From: Occultella kanbiaonis
GTDB lineage: Bacteria; Actinomycetota; Actinomycetes; Actinomycetales; Beutenbergiaceae
Assembly (NCBI RefSeq): GCF_009708215.1
Contig: NZ_CP046175.1
Span: 3,472,001-3,536,000 of the forward strand
Direction: 5' to 3'
DNA: 64,000 nucleotides
A program made the position numbers and the translations under genes. Of the stretch, positions 51,003-59,758 are shown one piece after another (the stretch's first letter is position 1; every line of letters begins with the position of its first letter). A model generated the notes under the pieces. That model saw only the letters and a list, made by a program, of their open reading frames with translations. It had not been told where the DNA came from and did not search any database.

Positions 51003-51038
51003 ACTGCGACGACATGATCGAATCGTTACGACGACGAG

Positions 51039-51914
51039 GTGCGGCCTTTGTTCGATCCCACCCTGCTGCGTACCTTCCTGGTACTGAGCGACACGTTGAG
51101 CTTCACCCGGACGGCCGAGCGGCTGGGCATCTCCCAGCCGACGGTGAGCCAGCATGTCGGCAGACTGGAGCGGGCCGCGGGCCGTTCGCTCGTGCTGCGG
51201 GACACCCGGGCGGTCACCCTGACGGACAACGGCGAGGCGATGGCCGGCTTTGCCCGCACCATTCTCGCGGCCCATGACCAGGCCGTGGCGTACTTCACAG
51301 GTTCGGCGATGAGCGGGCGGCTCCGGTTCGGCGCGGCCGACGATCTGGCGCTGACCCAGCTGCCCCGGATCCTGCGGGACTTCCGTCAGCTCCACCCGCA
51401 GATCAGCCTCGAACTGACGGTGGCCCAGTCCGGCCTGCTCCACCGCCGGCTGCTCGCCGGGCACCTGGACCTGGTGTTCATCAAGGAGAACCCGGACGAG
51501 ACCGAGGGCCAGCTGGTCCGACGCGACCGGTTGGTCTGGGCGGGCCTGCCGAGCACCCGGATCGACCCCGGCGACGTGGTGCCGCTGATCACGTACCCGA
51601 ACCCGAGCCTGAGCCGGCTCACCGCGGTGCGCGCGCTCGAGGACGCGGGACGCACCTGGCGGGTGACCTGCACCACGCGGGAGATCAACGGTGTGCTCGC
51701 CGCGGTGCGGGCCGGCCTCGGAGTGACCCCGCTCGCGCAGAGCCTGATCCCGGCCGACCTCTCGATCCCGCCGGCCGGATCCGGTCTGCCGCCGCTGGGC
51801 GACGTCGACCTGACGCTGGTCGCGAACCCCCGCGCTCCGGTCGCACCGGTGGCCGCGCTGACGGCGGCGATCCTGAGCAGCGGGGCGGATCCACTGGCGC
51901 CCGCCCGGCGCTGA
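51039..51914 (+). CDS. LysR family transcriptional regulator
   Basis: A 291-aa LysR regulator. The winged helix-turn-helix (LLRTFLVLSDTLSFTRTAERLGISQPTVSQHVGRLE) fills residues ~9-43, followed by the linker and a PBP2-type effector domain from about SGRLRFGAADDLALTQLP. GTG at 51039 is used; the protein core starts at TTG 51048. It is divergent from the MFS exporter gene and probably controls it and itself through the T-N11-A palindrome at 50986. Inducer unknown. Confidence 0.92.
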   Translation: MRPLFDPTLLRTFLVLSDTLSFTRTAERLGISQPTVSQHVGRLERAAGRSLVLRDTRAVTLTDNGEAMAGFARTILAAHDQAVAYFTGSAMSGRLRFGAADDLALTQLPRILRDFRQLHPQISLELTVAQSGLLHRRLLAGHLDLVFIKENPDETEGQLVRRDRLVWAGLPSTRIDPGDVVPLITYPNPSLSRLTAVRALEDAGRTWRVTCTTREINGVLAAVRAGLGVTPLAQSLIPADLSIPPAGSGLPPLGDVDLTLVANPRAPVAPVAALTAAILSSGADPLAPARR

Positions 51915-51950
51915 GGCTGGTCGTCGCGACCGGGCGGGCCGGTCGAGGAC

Positions 51951-52631
51951 TCAGTCCTTGGACTCGAGCGCCTTGGCCTGCTGCACGAAGTAGTCGACGA
52001 ACAGGCGCCCCACGGTCAGCACCACGAACCCGAGGGCGAAGCCGCCAATGAGCATGGCCAGGCCGCGCAGCAGTTCCCCCGCGCCTCCGTAGGCGCCGAC
52101 GTATGCGAACTGTGCGATCGCGTTGAACAGCCCGCCTACGGCCAGCACCGCGGCGAGCACGATGATCGCGATGTAGGCGAGCTTCGCGGTCTTCAGCGTC
52201 GACGGCGTGGCGAACTCCGTGTCGAAGAGCCCCGGGCCACCGGGCGCCGTCGGGTAGGGCGCGCCGCCGTACTGACCGCCGAAGCCCGGCTGGCCGAACT
52301 GGCCGGGCTGCTGGGCCTGACCGGGCTGCTGCGGCTGACCGGACTGCTGGCCGTAGCCGCCGGCCTGGCCGTATTGATCCTCCTGACCGGGTGCCTGGCT
52401 CGCCTGGCCGTAGGCCGCCTGGCCGTAGGCCGCCTGGCTGGCCTCGTCGTAGGCCGCCTGGCTGGCCTCGCCGTACGCCGCCTGGCTGGCCTCGCCGTAC
52501 GCCGCCTGGCTGGCCTGACCATAGGACCCCGGCGCCTGACTCGCCTGCCCGTACTCGCCCGCCGGGTTCTGCGGTGTGCCGTACTGGCCGGGGACACCCT
52601 GCGGCGACTGCGGTGGCTGGTACTGGCTCAT
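51951..52631 (-). CDS. DUF4282 membrane protein with YGQASQAA repeats
   Basis: A 226-aa protein. Residues 1-~130 are Gln/Gly/Tyr/Ala-rich with tandem QAAYGEAS and QASQAAYGQ units. The C-terminal part is a DUF4282 domain starting LFDTEFATPSTLKTAKLAYI, with two membrane helices (IAIIVLAAVLAVGGLFNAIAQF and LLRGLAMLIGGFALGFVVLTVGRL) and an acidic-basic end. Function unknown. ATG at 52631 begins the MSQYQPPQ string usual for such proteins. The repeat DNA near 52390-52520 has near-identical 21-bp units. Its neighbours give no functional hint. Confidence 0.85.
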   Translation of the reverse strand: MSQYQPPQSPQGVPGQYGTPQNPAGEYGQASQAPGSYGQASQAAYGEASQAAYGEASQAAYDEASQAAYGQAAYGQASQAPGQEDQYGQAGGYGQQSGQPQQPGQAQQPGQFGQPGFGGQYGGAPYPTAPGGPGLFDTEFATPSTLKTAKLAYIAIIVLAAVLAVGGLFNAIAQFAYVGAYGGAGELLRGLAMLIGGFALGFVVLTVGRLFVDYFVQQAKALESKD

Positions 52632-52904
52632 GTGTCTGGTAACCCCTCGGGAGTGCGTGGTCGGTCGCGGGCATCCGTCGCCCACGATCAGTCACCCTAG
52701 GCCCAAACGCAGCCGCCCCCCGGGAGGCGGGTGGGCAGTCCTGCCCGTCGGCCCACCGATCGCCCGATCCGATCCCGGGTCACCCGCCGGGTCCTGGCCC
52801 GTCCGGCCTTGTGCCCGGCAACCACCGCTCAGTACCGTCGGGGGCGGGTCGCCCGCCGTCGGGTGCGATCGAGCACCCCGGCACGATCGAAGAAGGAGAT
52901 ACCC

Positions 52905-53399
52905 GTGAGCGACGTCAGCGCCACCGGCTTCCTGCGAGAGGACACCAGCGGCCTCGAGCTCGTCTTCGAGCGCACCTTCGAGGCACCGATCACCGAGATC
53001 TGGTCCACGCTGACCACCTCCGAGGGCACCGCCGCCTGGATCGGCACCTGGACCGGGGACCCCCGCGAGGGTGGCGCCGTCTCCTTCACGATGACCGCCG
53101 AGGAGAGCGCCGAGCCGGAGGACGTCTCGATCCTCGAATGCCAGGCACCGACCCGGCTCCAGGTGGAGTTCGCCAGCGAGGCCGGCGTCTGGCACCTCGA
53201 GGCAGACCTGCGCGAGGTCGACGGCGTCACCACCCTCGATTTCTCCCAGCTGCTGGACCAGGGCCAGGACGTCACGAGTATCGGCCCCGGCTGGGACTTC
53301 TATCTGGACCGCTTGGTGGCGTCCCGGACCGGCGCGCCGATGCCCGTCTGGTCCGATTACTTCCCGGCCTTGAGTGCGTACTACGCGGGACTCGGCTGA
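52905..53399 (+). CDS. SRPBCC/AHSA1 family protein
   Basis: A 164-aa START-like (SRPBCC, Aha1-C-terminal-like) protein. The fold starts with LVFERTFEAPITEIWSTLTTSEGTAAWIGTWTGDPREGG, then VSFTMTAEE, VSILECQAPTRLQV and a C-terminal helix VTSIGPGWDFYLDRLVA. These proteins bind hydrophobic ligands or act as stress cofactors. The GTG start follows a strong GAAGGAGATACCC ribosome site. The 273-bp region upstream has no recognised element. The cupin-like gene follows 76 bp downstream. Confidence 0.88.
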   Translation: MSDVSATGFLREDTSGLELVFERTFEAPITEIWSTLTTSEGTAAWIGTWTGDPREGGAVSFTMTAEESAEPEDVSILECQAPTRLQVEFASEAGVWHLEADLREVDGVTTLDFSQLLDQGQDVTSIGPGWDFYLDRLVASRTGAPMPVWSDYFPALSAYYAGLG

Positions 53400-53475
53400 T
53401 CCACTGTCGCGGGGCGACGCCGTCAGGCAGGATGGGTCGGACAACGACACACCGCCGTCACGCGAAGGAGCGACC

Positions 53476-53862
53476 ATGACCAGCCACGAGGTCCGCGCAG
53501 GAGTCACGGACCTGGAAGGTCTGGCCCGCGAACACCTTGCCCTTGCCGCAGCGTCTCCGCACGGACGCAGCGCGCACCTGTTCGTCCACGACGGGCCGCT
53601 GCGCCAGACGATGGTCGCGATCGTCGCCGGTTCCGGGCTCGCCGAGCACAATGCCCCACCCGCGGCGAGCCTGCAGGTGCTCACGGGGCGGATCGTGCTC
53701 TGGAGCGCCGACGCCGAGGACGAGGTGGCCGCCGGCGGCGTCATCTCGATCCCCCAGGCCCGCCACGGCGTCCGCGCGCTGGAGGACTCCGCGTTCGTGC
53801 TGACCGCCGTCACCTCGACGCCGTTGGGCGGGCGGGACTGGGGCATCGGCCAGGAGCACTGA
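53476..53862 (+). CDS. cupin-like small protein
   Basis: A 128-aa protein with a cupin-type jelly-roll pattern: RQTMVAIVAGSGLAEHNAPPAASLQVLTGRIVLWSADAEDEVAAGGVISIPQARHGVRALEDSAFVLTAVT. One metal-ligand His of cupin motif 1 may be present (AEHNAP), and RHGVRA supplies another; the full ligand set is not obvious. AAGGAG precedes ATG by about six bases. The reaction is unknown. A DsbA/FrnE-like gene lies 40 bp downstream in the same direction. Confidence 0.72.
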   Translation: MTSHEVRAGVTDLEGLAREHLALAAASPHGRSAHLFVHDGPLRQTMVAIVAGSGLAEHNAPPAASLQVLTGRIVLWSADAEDEVAAGGVISIPQARHGVRALEDSAFVLTAVTSTPLGGRDWGIGQEH

Positions 53863-53902
53863 CGGCGGGAATGCTCCGCGGCGTGGGCCTGTTGCCACCC
53901 AT

Positions 53903-54571
53903 ATGACGAAGCCGACCCTGACCGTGGACATCTGGTCCGACATCGCCTGCCCGTGGTGCTACATCGGCAAGCGGAAGTTCGAGGAGGGGCGCCGCGCCTA
54001 CGACGGCCAGGTGGAGGTCCGCTACCACTCGTTCGAGCTCGCACCGGACACCCCGGTCGACTTCGAGGGCAGCGAGGTGGACTTCCTCGCCACCCACAAG
54101 GGGATGCCGGCCGGTCAGGTGCAGCAGATGCTCGACCGGGTGACCGCGATCGCGGCCGAGGTCGGCCTGAGCTACGACTTCGACACGCTCCGCCACACCA
54201 ACACCCTGCTCGCCCACCAGGCCCTCCATTTCGCGAAGGCCAACGGCAAGCAGCACGAACTCCTGGAGCGGTTGTTCGCCGCGTACTTCGAGCAGGGTCG
54301 TCACCTCGGCCGCGCCGAGGAACTGGCCGACCTCGGTGCCGACGTCGGCCTGGACCGGGCCGCCCTGCTCGCCGCGCTCGAGTCACAGACCTACGCCGAC
54401 GACGTCCAGGCCGACCTCGACCGGGCCCTCGCCCTCGGGATCTCCGGCGTGCCCTTCTTCGTCATCGACGGCAAGTACGGCGTGTCCGGGGCGCAGAGCC
54501 CGGAGACGTTCACCCAGGTGCTCGAGCACGTGGCCGCCGACGAGGCCCGCGAGGGAGCCGGCGTTGAGTGA
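53903..54571 (+). CDS. DsbA family oxidoreductase, FrnE type
   Basis: A 222-aa thioredoxin-fold protein of the FrnE/2-hydroxychromene-2-carboxylate isomerase group. CPWC (Cys16, Cys19) follows strand one (VDIWSDIACPWCYIGKRKF). The helical insert ends in EQGRHLGRAEELADLGADVGLD, and the cis-Pro loop GISGVPFFVIDGKYGVSGAQ is typical. No signal peptide, so a cytoplasmic disulfide oxidoreductase is expected. ATG at 53903 has no clear ribosome site. Confidence 0.93.
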   Translation: MTKPTLTVDIWSDIACPWCYIGKRKFEEGRRAYDGQVEVRYHSFELAPDTPVDFEGSEVDFLATHKGMPAGQVQQMLDRVTAIAAEVGLSYDFDTLRHTNTLLAHQALHFAKANGKQHELLERLFAAYFEQGRHLGRAEELADLGADVGLDRAALLAALESQTYADDVQADLDRALALGISGVPFFVIDGKYGVSGAQSPETFTQVLEHVAADEAREGAGVE

Positions 54572-54806
54572 GGCAGTCTTCGGCGCGGCCCCGTCGATCG
54601 AGGTCGGTCCGAGCGCGGCATCTGGTCCGGTGACGCCGGGGGGCCCGACCGGCCTCGCCGCGATCCCCGGGCTGCCGGAGCTCGGGGCGGTCGGCTGGTG
54701 CGGGCCCGACGGCGTGTGTCACGTTCCTCAGGACGTCGCGGCGGCCCGCGCGGGCACGGAGCCCGCGGCCGAGCGGGTGAGCCGCTCGCGCAACGCGGCC
54801 AGCTGA
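54564..54806 (+). CDS. possible small protein overlapping the dsbA-like and pckG 3' ends
   Basis: An 80-codon frame beginning TTG at 54564, overlapping the dsbA-like stop, with GGGAG eight bases upstream. The product starts [15 protein letters not shown] and contains GWCGPDGVC. It runs 79 bp into the 3' end of the convergent pckG gene, which argues against it. No family recognised; it may be spurious. Confidence 0.2.
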   Translation: MSEAVFGAAPSIEVGPSAASGPVTPGGPTGLAAIPGLPELGAVGWCGPDGVCHVPQDVAAARAGTEPAAERVSRSRNAAS

Positions 54807-56737
54807 GCCGACATGGCCGTCGGTAGCCGGTCTCCGAACTGCTCGAAGTAGTCCTCGGTGAGGTCCGCCTCGGCGAGCCATGCTCGGGCGTCGACGTCGA
54901 GCAGTGCCGCCAGTGCGCCGTCGGGCAGGTCGAGCCCGGCCAGGTTCAGCTCGCCCGCGGCCGGCAGCGTCCCCAACTGGCTCGGCCGGCCGGAGACCTC
55001 CCCGGCGACTCGACGCAGGACCCAGTCCAGGACCCGGGAGTTCTCCGAGAACCCGGGCCACAGGAACGTCCCGTCGGCGCCCTTGCGGAACCAGTTCACG
55101 GCGAAGACCTTCGGTGCGTCCGCACCGAGGACCTCCCCCATCCGCAGCCAGTGGCCCCAGTGGTCGGCCATGTTGTAGCCGCAGAACGGAAGCATCGCGA
55201 ACGGGTCCCGGCGCAACTGCCCGACCGTGCCCTCTGCGGCCGCGGTCTGCTCGGAGGACACCGTGGCGCCGTAGAAGACCCCGTGTGCCCAGTCCTGCGA
55301 CTGCATCACCAGCGGCACGTTGCTGGCGCGACGCCCGCCGAACAGGATCGCGTCGACCGGGACGCCGTCCGGATCGTCCCAGCGCTCGTCGATCACTGGG
55401 CACTGGTCCGCGGCCACCGTGAACCGCGAGTTCGGGTGCGCGGCGGGCCGCCCGTGCGCCGCGCCGAGGCCTGGGGTCCAGTCCCGGCCCTGCCAGTCGA
55501 TCAGGTGCTCTGGAGCGTCCGGCGTGAGCCCCTCCCACCAGACGTCGCCCTCGTCGGTCAGCGCGACGTTGGTGAAGATGACGTCGTGGGTGAGGGTCTC
55601 GATCGCCGTCGGGTTCGTGGTGATCCCGGTGCCGGGGGCGACGCCGAAGAAGCCCGCCTCCGGGTTGATGGCCCGGAGGCGACCGTCCGGCCCGGGCCGC
55701 ATCCAGACGATGTCGTCGCCGAGGGTGGTCACCTTCCAGCCGGGAATGGACGGCCGCAGCATCGCCAGGTTCGTCTTGCCACAGGCACTCGGGAACGCGG
55801 CGGCCACGTGGAAGGCACGGCCCGAGTCGTCGGCGAGCCGGATCAACAGCATGTGCTCGGCGAGCCAGCCCTCGTCGCGGGCGATCGCCGACGCGATCCG
55901 CAGCGCGTAGCACTTCTTCCCGAGCAGAGCGTTCCCGCCGTACCCGGAGCCGAACGACCAGATCTCCCGGGTCTCGGGGAAGTGGGTGATGTACTTCGTG
56001 TCGCTGCACGGCCACGGCACGTCGGGGATCGTCTCACCAGCGGTGCCCGTGAGGGGCATGCCGACCGAGTGCACCGCGGGCACCCAGGACGACCCGGCCG
56101 CGATCTCGTTCAGTGCGGCCGTACCCACCCGCGTCATGATCCGCATGCTGGCAACGACGTACGGCGAGTCCGTGATCTCGATGCCGACCTGCGAGATCGG
56201 ACCGCCGACCGGCCCCATCGAGAACGGCACCACGTACATCGTGCGTCCGCGCATGCTGCCGGCGAACACACCGTCGAGGACCTCACGCATCTGGGCGGGG
56301 GCCATCCAATTGTTCGTGGGGCCGGCGTCGACCTCCCGCTCGGAGCAGATGTAGGTCGCGGACTCGACGCGCGCCACGTCGGAGGGGGCGGACCGGGCCA
56401 GGTAGGAGTTCGGGCGTAGCTCCGGGTTGAGCCGGATCAGCGTGCCGGCTCGCACCAGGGTCTCGATGATCCGGTCGCTCTCCGCGTCGGACCCGTCACA
56501 CCACTGCACGCCGTCGGGCTGGGTCAGCGCGGCGATCCGGTCGACCCAGGCGGTCACCTCGGCGAGCGGTCCGGGTCGCGTCGCGGGCACGGTGCTCCCG
56601 GCCACGGTGGTCGCGGGCACGGTGCTCGCGGGCACGGTGCTACCCGCCGGGGGCCGGCGGGTCGGCCGTTCGGCGCCGAACGGGACCGGGACGTCGAGGA
56701 CGTCTGCCTCGGGCTCATCGATCGCGGAGAGGAACAT
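54728..56737 (-). CDS. pckG: phosphoenolpyruvate carboxykinase (GTP)
   Basis: Converts oxaloacetate and GTP to phosphoenolpyruvate in gluconeogenesis (EC 4.1.1.32). The 669-aa protein has the signature FPSACGKTN (315-323), [45 protein letters not shown] and the late [23 protein letters not shown]. It is about 60 residues longer than usual at the N-terminus because of a low-complexity STVPA-type repeat (about residues 33-53). ATG 56737 fits the family better than any upstream codon. It is divergent from a RamB-like regulator, with a palindrome between, as expected for carbon-source control of acetate metabolism and gluconeogenesis. Confidence 0.95.
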   Translation of the reverse strand: MFLSAIDEPEADVLDVPVPFGAERPTRRPPAGSTVPASTVPATTVAGSTVPATRPGPLAEVTAWVDRIAALTQPDGVQWCDGSDAESDRIIETLVRAGTLIRLNPELRPNSYLARSAPSDVARVESATYICSEREVDAGPTNNWMAPAQMREVLDGVFAGSMRGRTMYVVPFSMGPVGGPISQVGIEITDSPYVVASMRIMTRVGTAALNEIAAGSSWVPAVHSVGMPLTGTAGETIPDVPWPCSDTKYITHFPETREIWSFGSGYGGNALLGKKCYALRIASAIARDEGWLAEHMLLIRLADDSGRAFHVAAAFPSACGKTNLAMLRPSIPGWKVTTLGDDIVWMRPGPDGRLRAINPEAGFFGVAPGTGITTNPTAIETLTHDVIFTNVALTDEGDVWWEGLTPDAPEHLIDWQGRDWTPGLGAAHGRPAAHPNSRFTVAADQCPVIDERWDDPDGVPVDAILFGGRRASNVPLVMQSQDWAHGVFYGATVSSEQTAAAEGTVGQLRRDPFAMLPFCGYNMADHWGHWLRMGEVLGADAPKVFAVNWFRKGADGTFLWPGFSENSRVLDWVLRRVAGEVSGRPSQLGTLPAAGELNLAGLDLPDGALAALLDVDARAWLAEADLTEDYFEQFGDRLPTAMSAQLAALRERLTRSAAGSVPARAAATS

Positions 56738-56820
56738 CGGGGGTGACCTTTCGTCGCTGCCGGGAGGGGTGTGACTCCACACTGACGCGACTCGTGTGCG
56801 ATTCTCGGGAGGATTTCCAT

Positions 56821-56848
56821 GCAACTTTCGTCGAAGTTGCCTTATGGT
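56821..56848 (+). promoter_or_regulatory. palindrome and leaderless promoter of the RamB-like gene
   Basis: GCAACTT (56821-56827), a 6-bp centre and AAGTTGC (56834-56840) form a perfect inverted repeat. TTATGGT-like -10 sequence (56842-56848) follows, and the ATG lies seven bases later at 56855, so the mRNA would be leaderless. The arms resemble the AACTTTGC core of RamB sites known from Corynebacterium. It sits ~85 bp from the pckG start. Confidence 0.6.
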
Positions 56849-56854
56849 CAACTC

Positions 56855-58390
56855 ATGCGCCACACGAGCGAGCAGTCACCTCGGCCGGCCCTCACCGTGC
56901 CGGTGATCCCGCTCCCGGGAGAGCCGGTGGTCGACGCCGCCTCGACCGCCCCGGACGGCCTCACCCTCGGCCGCCGGATCCGGCACTTCCGCAACCGGCA
57001 GGGCCTCACCCTCTCCGAACTAGCGGGCCGGGTGGACTCCACCACGAGCCAGCTCTCCCACGTCGAGAACGGCAACCGGGAGCCTCGGCTGTCGCTGATC
57101 ACCGCCATCGCGGCCGCGCTCGGGGTCAGCGTGGCGGAACTCCTGGAACCGGGGCCACCACCGGATCGTCGGGCCGAGCTCGAGATCGCGCTCGACCGGG
57201 CGCAACGGAGCTCCCTGTACGCCGGGCTGGGCGTCGCCCCGGTCCGGCCCGGCCGGAACACGCCGCTGAACGTGCTCGAGTCCCTGGTCGCCCTCCACAC
57301 CGAGTTGGCCCGGCGGGCGGCCGAGGCGATCGCCACCCCCGAGGAGGCCCGCCGGGCGAACACCGAGATCCGGATGATCATGCGGACCCGGGACAACTAC
57401 CTGCCCGAGATCGAGGAACTCGGCGAGGACCTGATCCGCCGGGCCGGGTACACCTCCGGTGCCCTGACCCACAGCACCGTCTCGGAGATGGCCCGGACCC
57501 TCGGCTTCGAGATCATCCATGTGCCGGACCTGCCCCACTCGACCCGCACCGTGACGGACCTCGCGAACGGGCGGATCTACCTACCGCCGGCGTCCATCCC
57601 CGGCGGGCACGGCCTGCGGTCCCTGGCCCTGCAGGCGATCGCCCACCGGGTGCTCGGGCATGTCCGGCCGGTGAGCTACGCGGACTTCCTCCGGCAGCGC
57701 CTGGAGATCACCTACTTCGCCGCCACCTGCCTGATTCCCCGCAGCGCCGCCGTCGACTATCTCTCCGAACGCAAGCGGAGCCGCGACCTGGCGATCGAGG
57801 ATTTCCGGGACGCGTTCGGGGTGACGCACGAGGCGGCCGCGCTCCGCTTCACGAACCTCGCCACCTCACATCTGGACCTGCCCCTGCACTTCCTGCGGGT
57901 GTCCGACGACGGCGCCCTGTACAAGGGCTACGAGAACGACGGGGTGGGCCTGCCCGCGGACGTGCACGGAGCCATCGAGGGCCAGTACGTGTGCCGGCAC
58001 TGGGCGGCCCGGGCCGCGTTCGAACGACGCACCCGCACCACCGAGTTCCATCAATACACCGACACCCCGGCCGGTACGTTCTGGTGCTCGACGCAGACCG
58101 GACGGTCCGACGCCGGGGAGTTCTCGATCACGGTCGGGGTGCCGTTCAACCATGCGAAGTGGTTCCGCGGCCGTGAGACCGCCCGCCGCGCGGCCTCCGG
58201 CTGCCCCGACGAGTCCTGCTGCCGGCGTCCGGCAGCCGACCTGGGCCGACGGTGGCAGGAGCACTCCTGGCCGAGCGCGGCACTGCACACGCAGATCCTC
58301 GCGCCGCTGCCCTCGGGCACGTTCCCGGGGGTGGACGATGCTGAGGTGTACGCGTTCCTCGAGGCGAACGCACCGTCGGAGGGTCCCTGA
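56855..58390 (+). CDS. RamB-like XRE regulator with ImmA/IrrE-type domain
   Basis: A 511-aa transcription factor of the RamB/PrpR group that controls acetate, propionate and gluconeogenic genes in actinobacteria. The XRE helix-turn-helix reads [40 protein letters not shown] (about residues 38-77). It is followed by an ImmA/IrrE-like central domain ([17 protein letters not shown] replaces the HExxH metal site) and a DUF2083-type C-terminal region with cysteine-rich [10 protein letters not shown]. An earlier in-frame ATG (56819) would put the operator inside the gene; the -10 position and palindrome favour 56855. Divergent from pckG, probably regulating it and itself. Confidence 0.87.
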   Translation: MRHTSEQSPRPALTVPVIPLPGEPVVDAASTAPDGLTLGRRIRHFRNRQGLTLSELAGRVDSTTSQLSHVENGNREPRLSLITAIAAALGVSVAELLEPGPPPDRRAELEIALDRAQRSSLYAGLGVAPVRPGRNTPLNVLESLVALHTELARRAAEAIATPEEARRANTEIRMIMRTRDNYLPEIEELGEDLIRRAGYTSGALTHSTVSEMARTLGFEIIHVPDLPHSTRTVTDLANGRIYLPPASIPGGHGLRSLALQAIAHRVLGHVRPVSYADFLRQRLEITYFAATCLIPRSAAVDYLSERKRSRDLAIEDFRDAFGVTHEAAALRFTNLATSHLDLPLHFLRVSDDGALYKGYENDGVGLPADVHGAIEGQYVCRHWAARAAFERRTRTTEFHQYTDTPAGTFWCSTQTGRSDAGEFSITVGVPFNHAKWFRGRETARRAASGCPDESCCRRPAADLGRRWQEHSWPSAALHTQILAPLPSGTFPGVDDAEVYAFLEANAPSEGP

Positions 58391-58408
58391 CCGGCGTACC
58401 CTCTGCGG

Positions 58409-59758
58409 GTGAGCAACGATGTCGCCCCGGACTCCCCCACCGACGACGACGCCGTGGCGGCCCTGGTGGCACTGGTCCGGATCCCGACCGTCTCGGTGGC
58501 CGGCGAACCCTCCACCGGGGCACCCTTCACGGAGTTCCTCGCCGAGCACGCCCGCCGTTTCCCGTTGATGCACGCACGGCTGCAGCTGACCCTGCTCGAG
58601 GGCACGGCGATGCTGTTCCACTGGCGCGGCGCGTCGAGCGAGCGACCCGTCGTGCTGATGGCCCACCTGGACGTCGTCGGCGTCGAGACCGCCGACCCGT
58701 GGCGGCACCCCGCGTTCTCCGCGGAGATCGCCGACGGTGAGATCTGGGGCCGCGGGACGCTCGACGACAAGGGCTCCCTGACCGCGCTGTGCCTCGCCGT
58801 GGAGCGGCTGCTCGCGCGCGGCGTCACGCCGGCCCAGGACATCTGGCTGAGCTTCGGCAACGGCGAGGAGGTATCCGGTGCCGCCGCGTCGGCCGCCGTC
58901 GAGCACCTGCGGACCGCCGGCGTGCGGCCCTGGTTCGTTCTCGACGAGGGTGGCGCCGTCGCAGCCCGCGCGTTCCCGGGCGTCGCCAAGCCGCTCGCCG
59001 TCATCGGGGTCGCCGAGAAGGGCACCACCACCGTCGAGCTCACCGTGGCCGGTCGCGGCGGCCACTCGTCCACGCCGGCCCGCGGGGACGCCGTCGCCCG
59101 TCTGGCCCGGGCGATCGTGCGGCTGGACAACTACACGTTCCCCGGGTCGCTGCCCGCCCCCACCATCGAGATGCTCACCCGCCTGGCGCCGCACGCGGCG
59201 CCCGCGATGCGCCCGGTCCTGTCCCGCACCGGACGGTTCGGCGGGGCGATCACCAAGGCGCTGCAGGTGGCGGGTCCGGAGTCGGCCGCCATGACCCGGA
59301 CGACGGCGGTGGTCACCACCCTGTCCGGCTCACCCGGGCACAACGTGCTCGCCTCGGTCGCCCGCGCCGGTGTCAACCTGCGGATCATGGTCGGCGACAC
59401 GGTGACCGGAACGGTCGAGCGGATCCGCCGGGTGATCGGAGACGACCGCGTGCAGATCACCGTCGGCGACGCGAACGAGCCATCGCCGGTGTCACCGTGG
59501 GACAACGACGCGTTCCGGCTGATCGAGGCGGTGATCGCCGACTCCCACCCGGACGCCGTCCCCACGCCGTACGTGATGATGGGTGGCACCGACGCCCGGT
59601 TCTTCACGACGATCTGCCCGCGGGTGTACCGCTTCGCCCCGTTCCGGATGAGCAAGGAGCAGCGGGCCTCGGTCCATGCCTATGACGAGCGGATCGGCGT
59701 GCGCGACTTCCTCGACGGCATCGGTTTCTACACCCGGCTGATCGAACGAGTCGCCTGA
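58409..59758 (+). CDS. M20/M25/M40 family metallopeptidase (carboxypeptidase S-like)
   Basis: A 449-aa di-zinc amidohydrolase or dipeptidase. Metal motifs: VLMAHLDVVGVE (His, Asp), WGRGTLDDKGSL (bridging Asp), SFGNGEEVSG (catalytic Glu and ligand Glu), FVLDEGG, and a C-terminal His in GGTDARFF region. The dimerisation lid begins near VELTVAGRGGHSSTPARGDAV. The GTG start is 18 bp after the RamB-like stop, and its stop overlaps the MFS start by one base (TGATG), so hydrolysis and transport may be coupled. Likely substrates are N-acyl amino acids or dipeptides. Confidence 0.9.
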   Translation: MSNDVAPDSPTDDDAVAALVALVRIPTVSVAGEPSTGAPFTEFLAEHARRFPLMHARLQLTLLEGTAMLFHWRGASSERPVVLMAHLDVVGVETADPWRHPAFSAEIADGEIWGRGTLDDKGSLTALCLAVERLLARGVTPAQDIWLSFGNGEEVSGAAASAAVEHLRTAGVRPWFVLDEGGAVAARAFPGVAKPLAVIGVAEKGTTTVELTVAGRGGHSSTPARGDAVARLARAIVRLDNYTFPGSLPAPTIEMLTRLAPHAAPAMRPVLSRTGRFGGAITKALQVAGPESAAMTRTTAVVTTLSGSPGHNVLASVARAGVNLRIMVGDTVTGTVERIRRVIGDDRVQITVGDANEPSPVSPWDNDAFRLIEAVIADSHPDAVPTPYVMMGGTDARFFTTICPRVYRFAPFRMSKEQRASVHAYDERIGVRDFLDGIGFYTRLIERVA

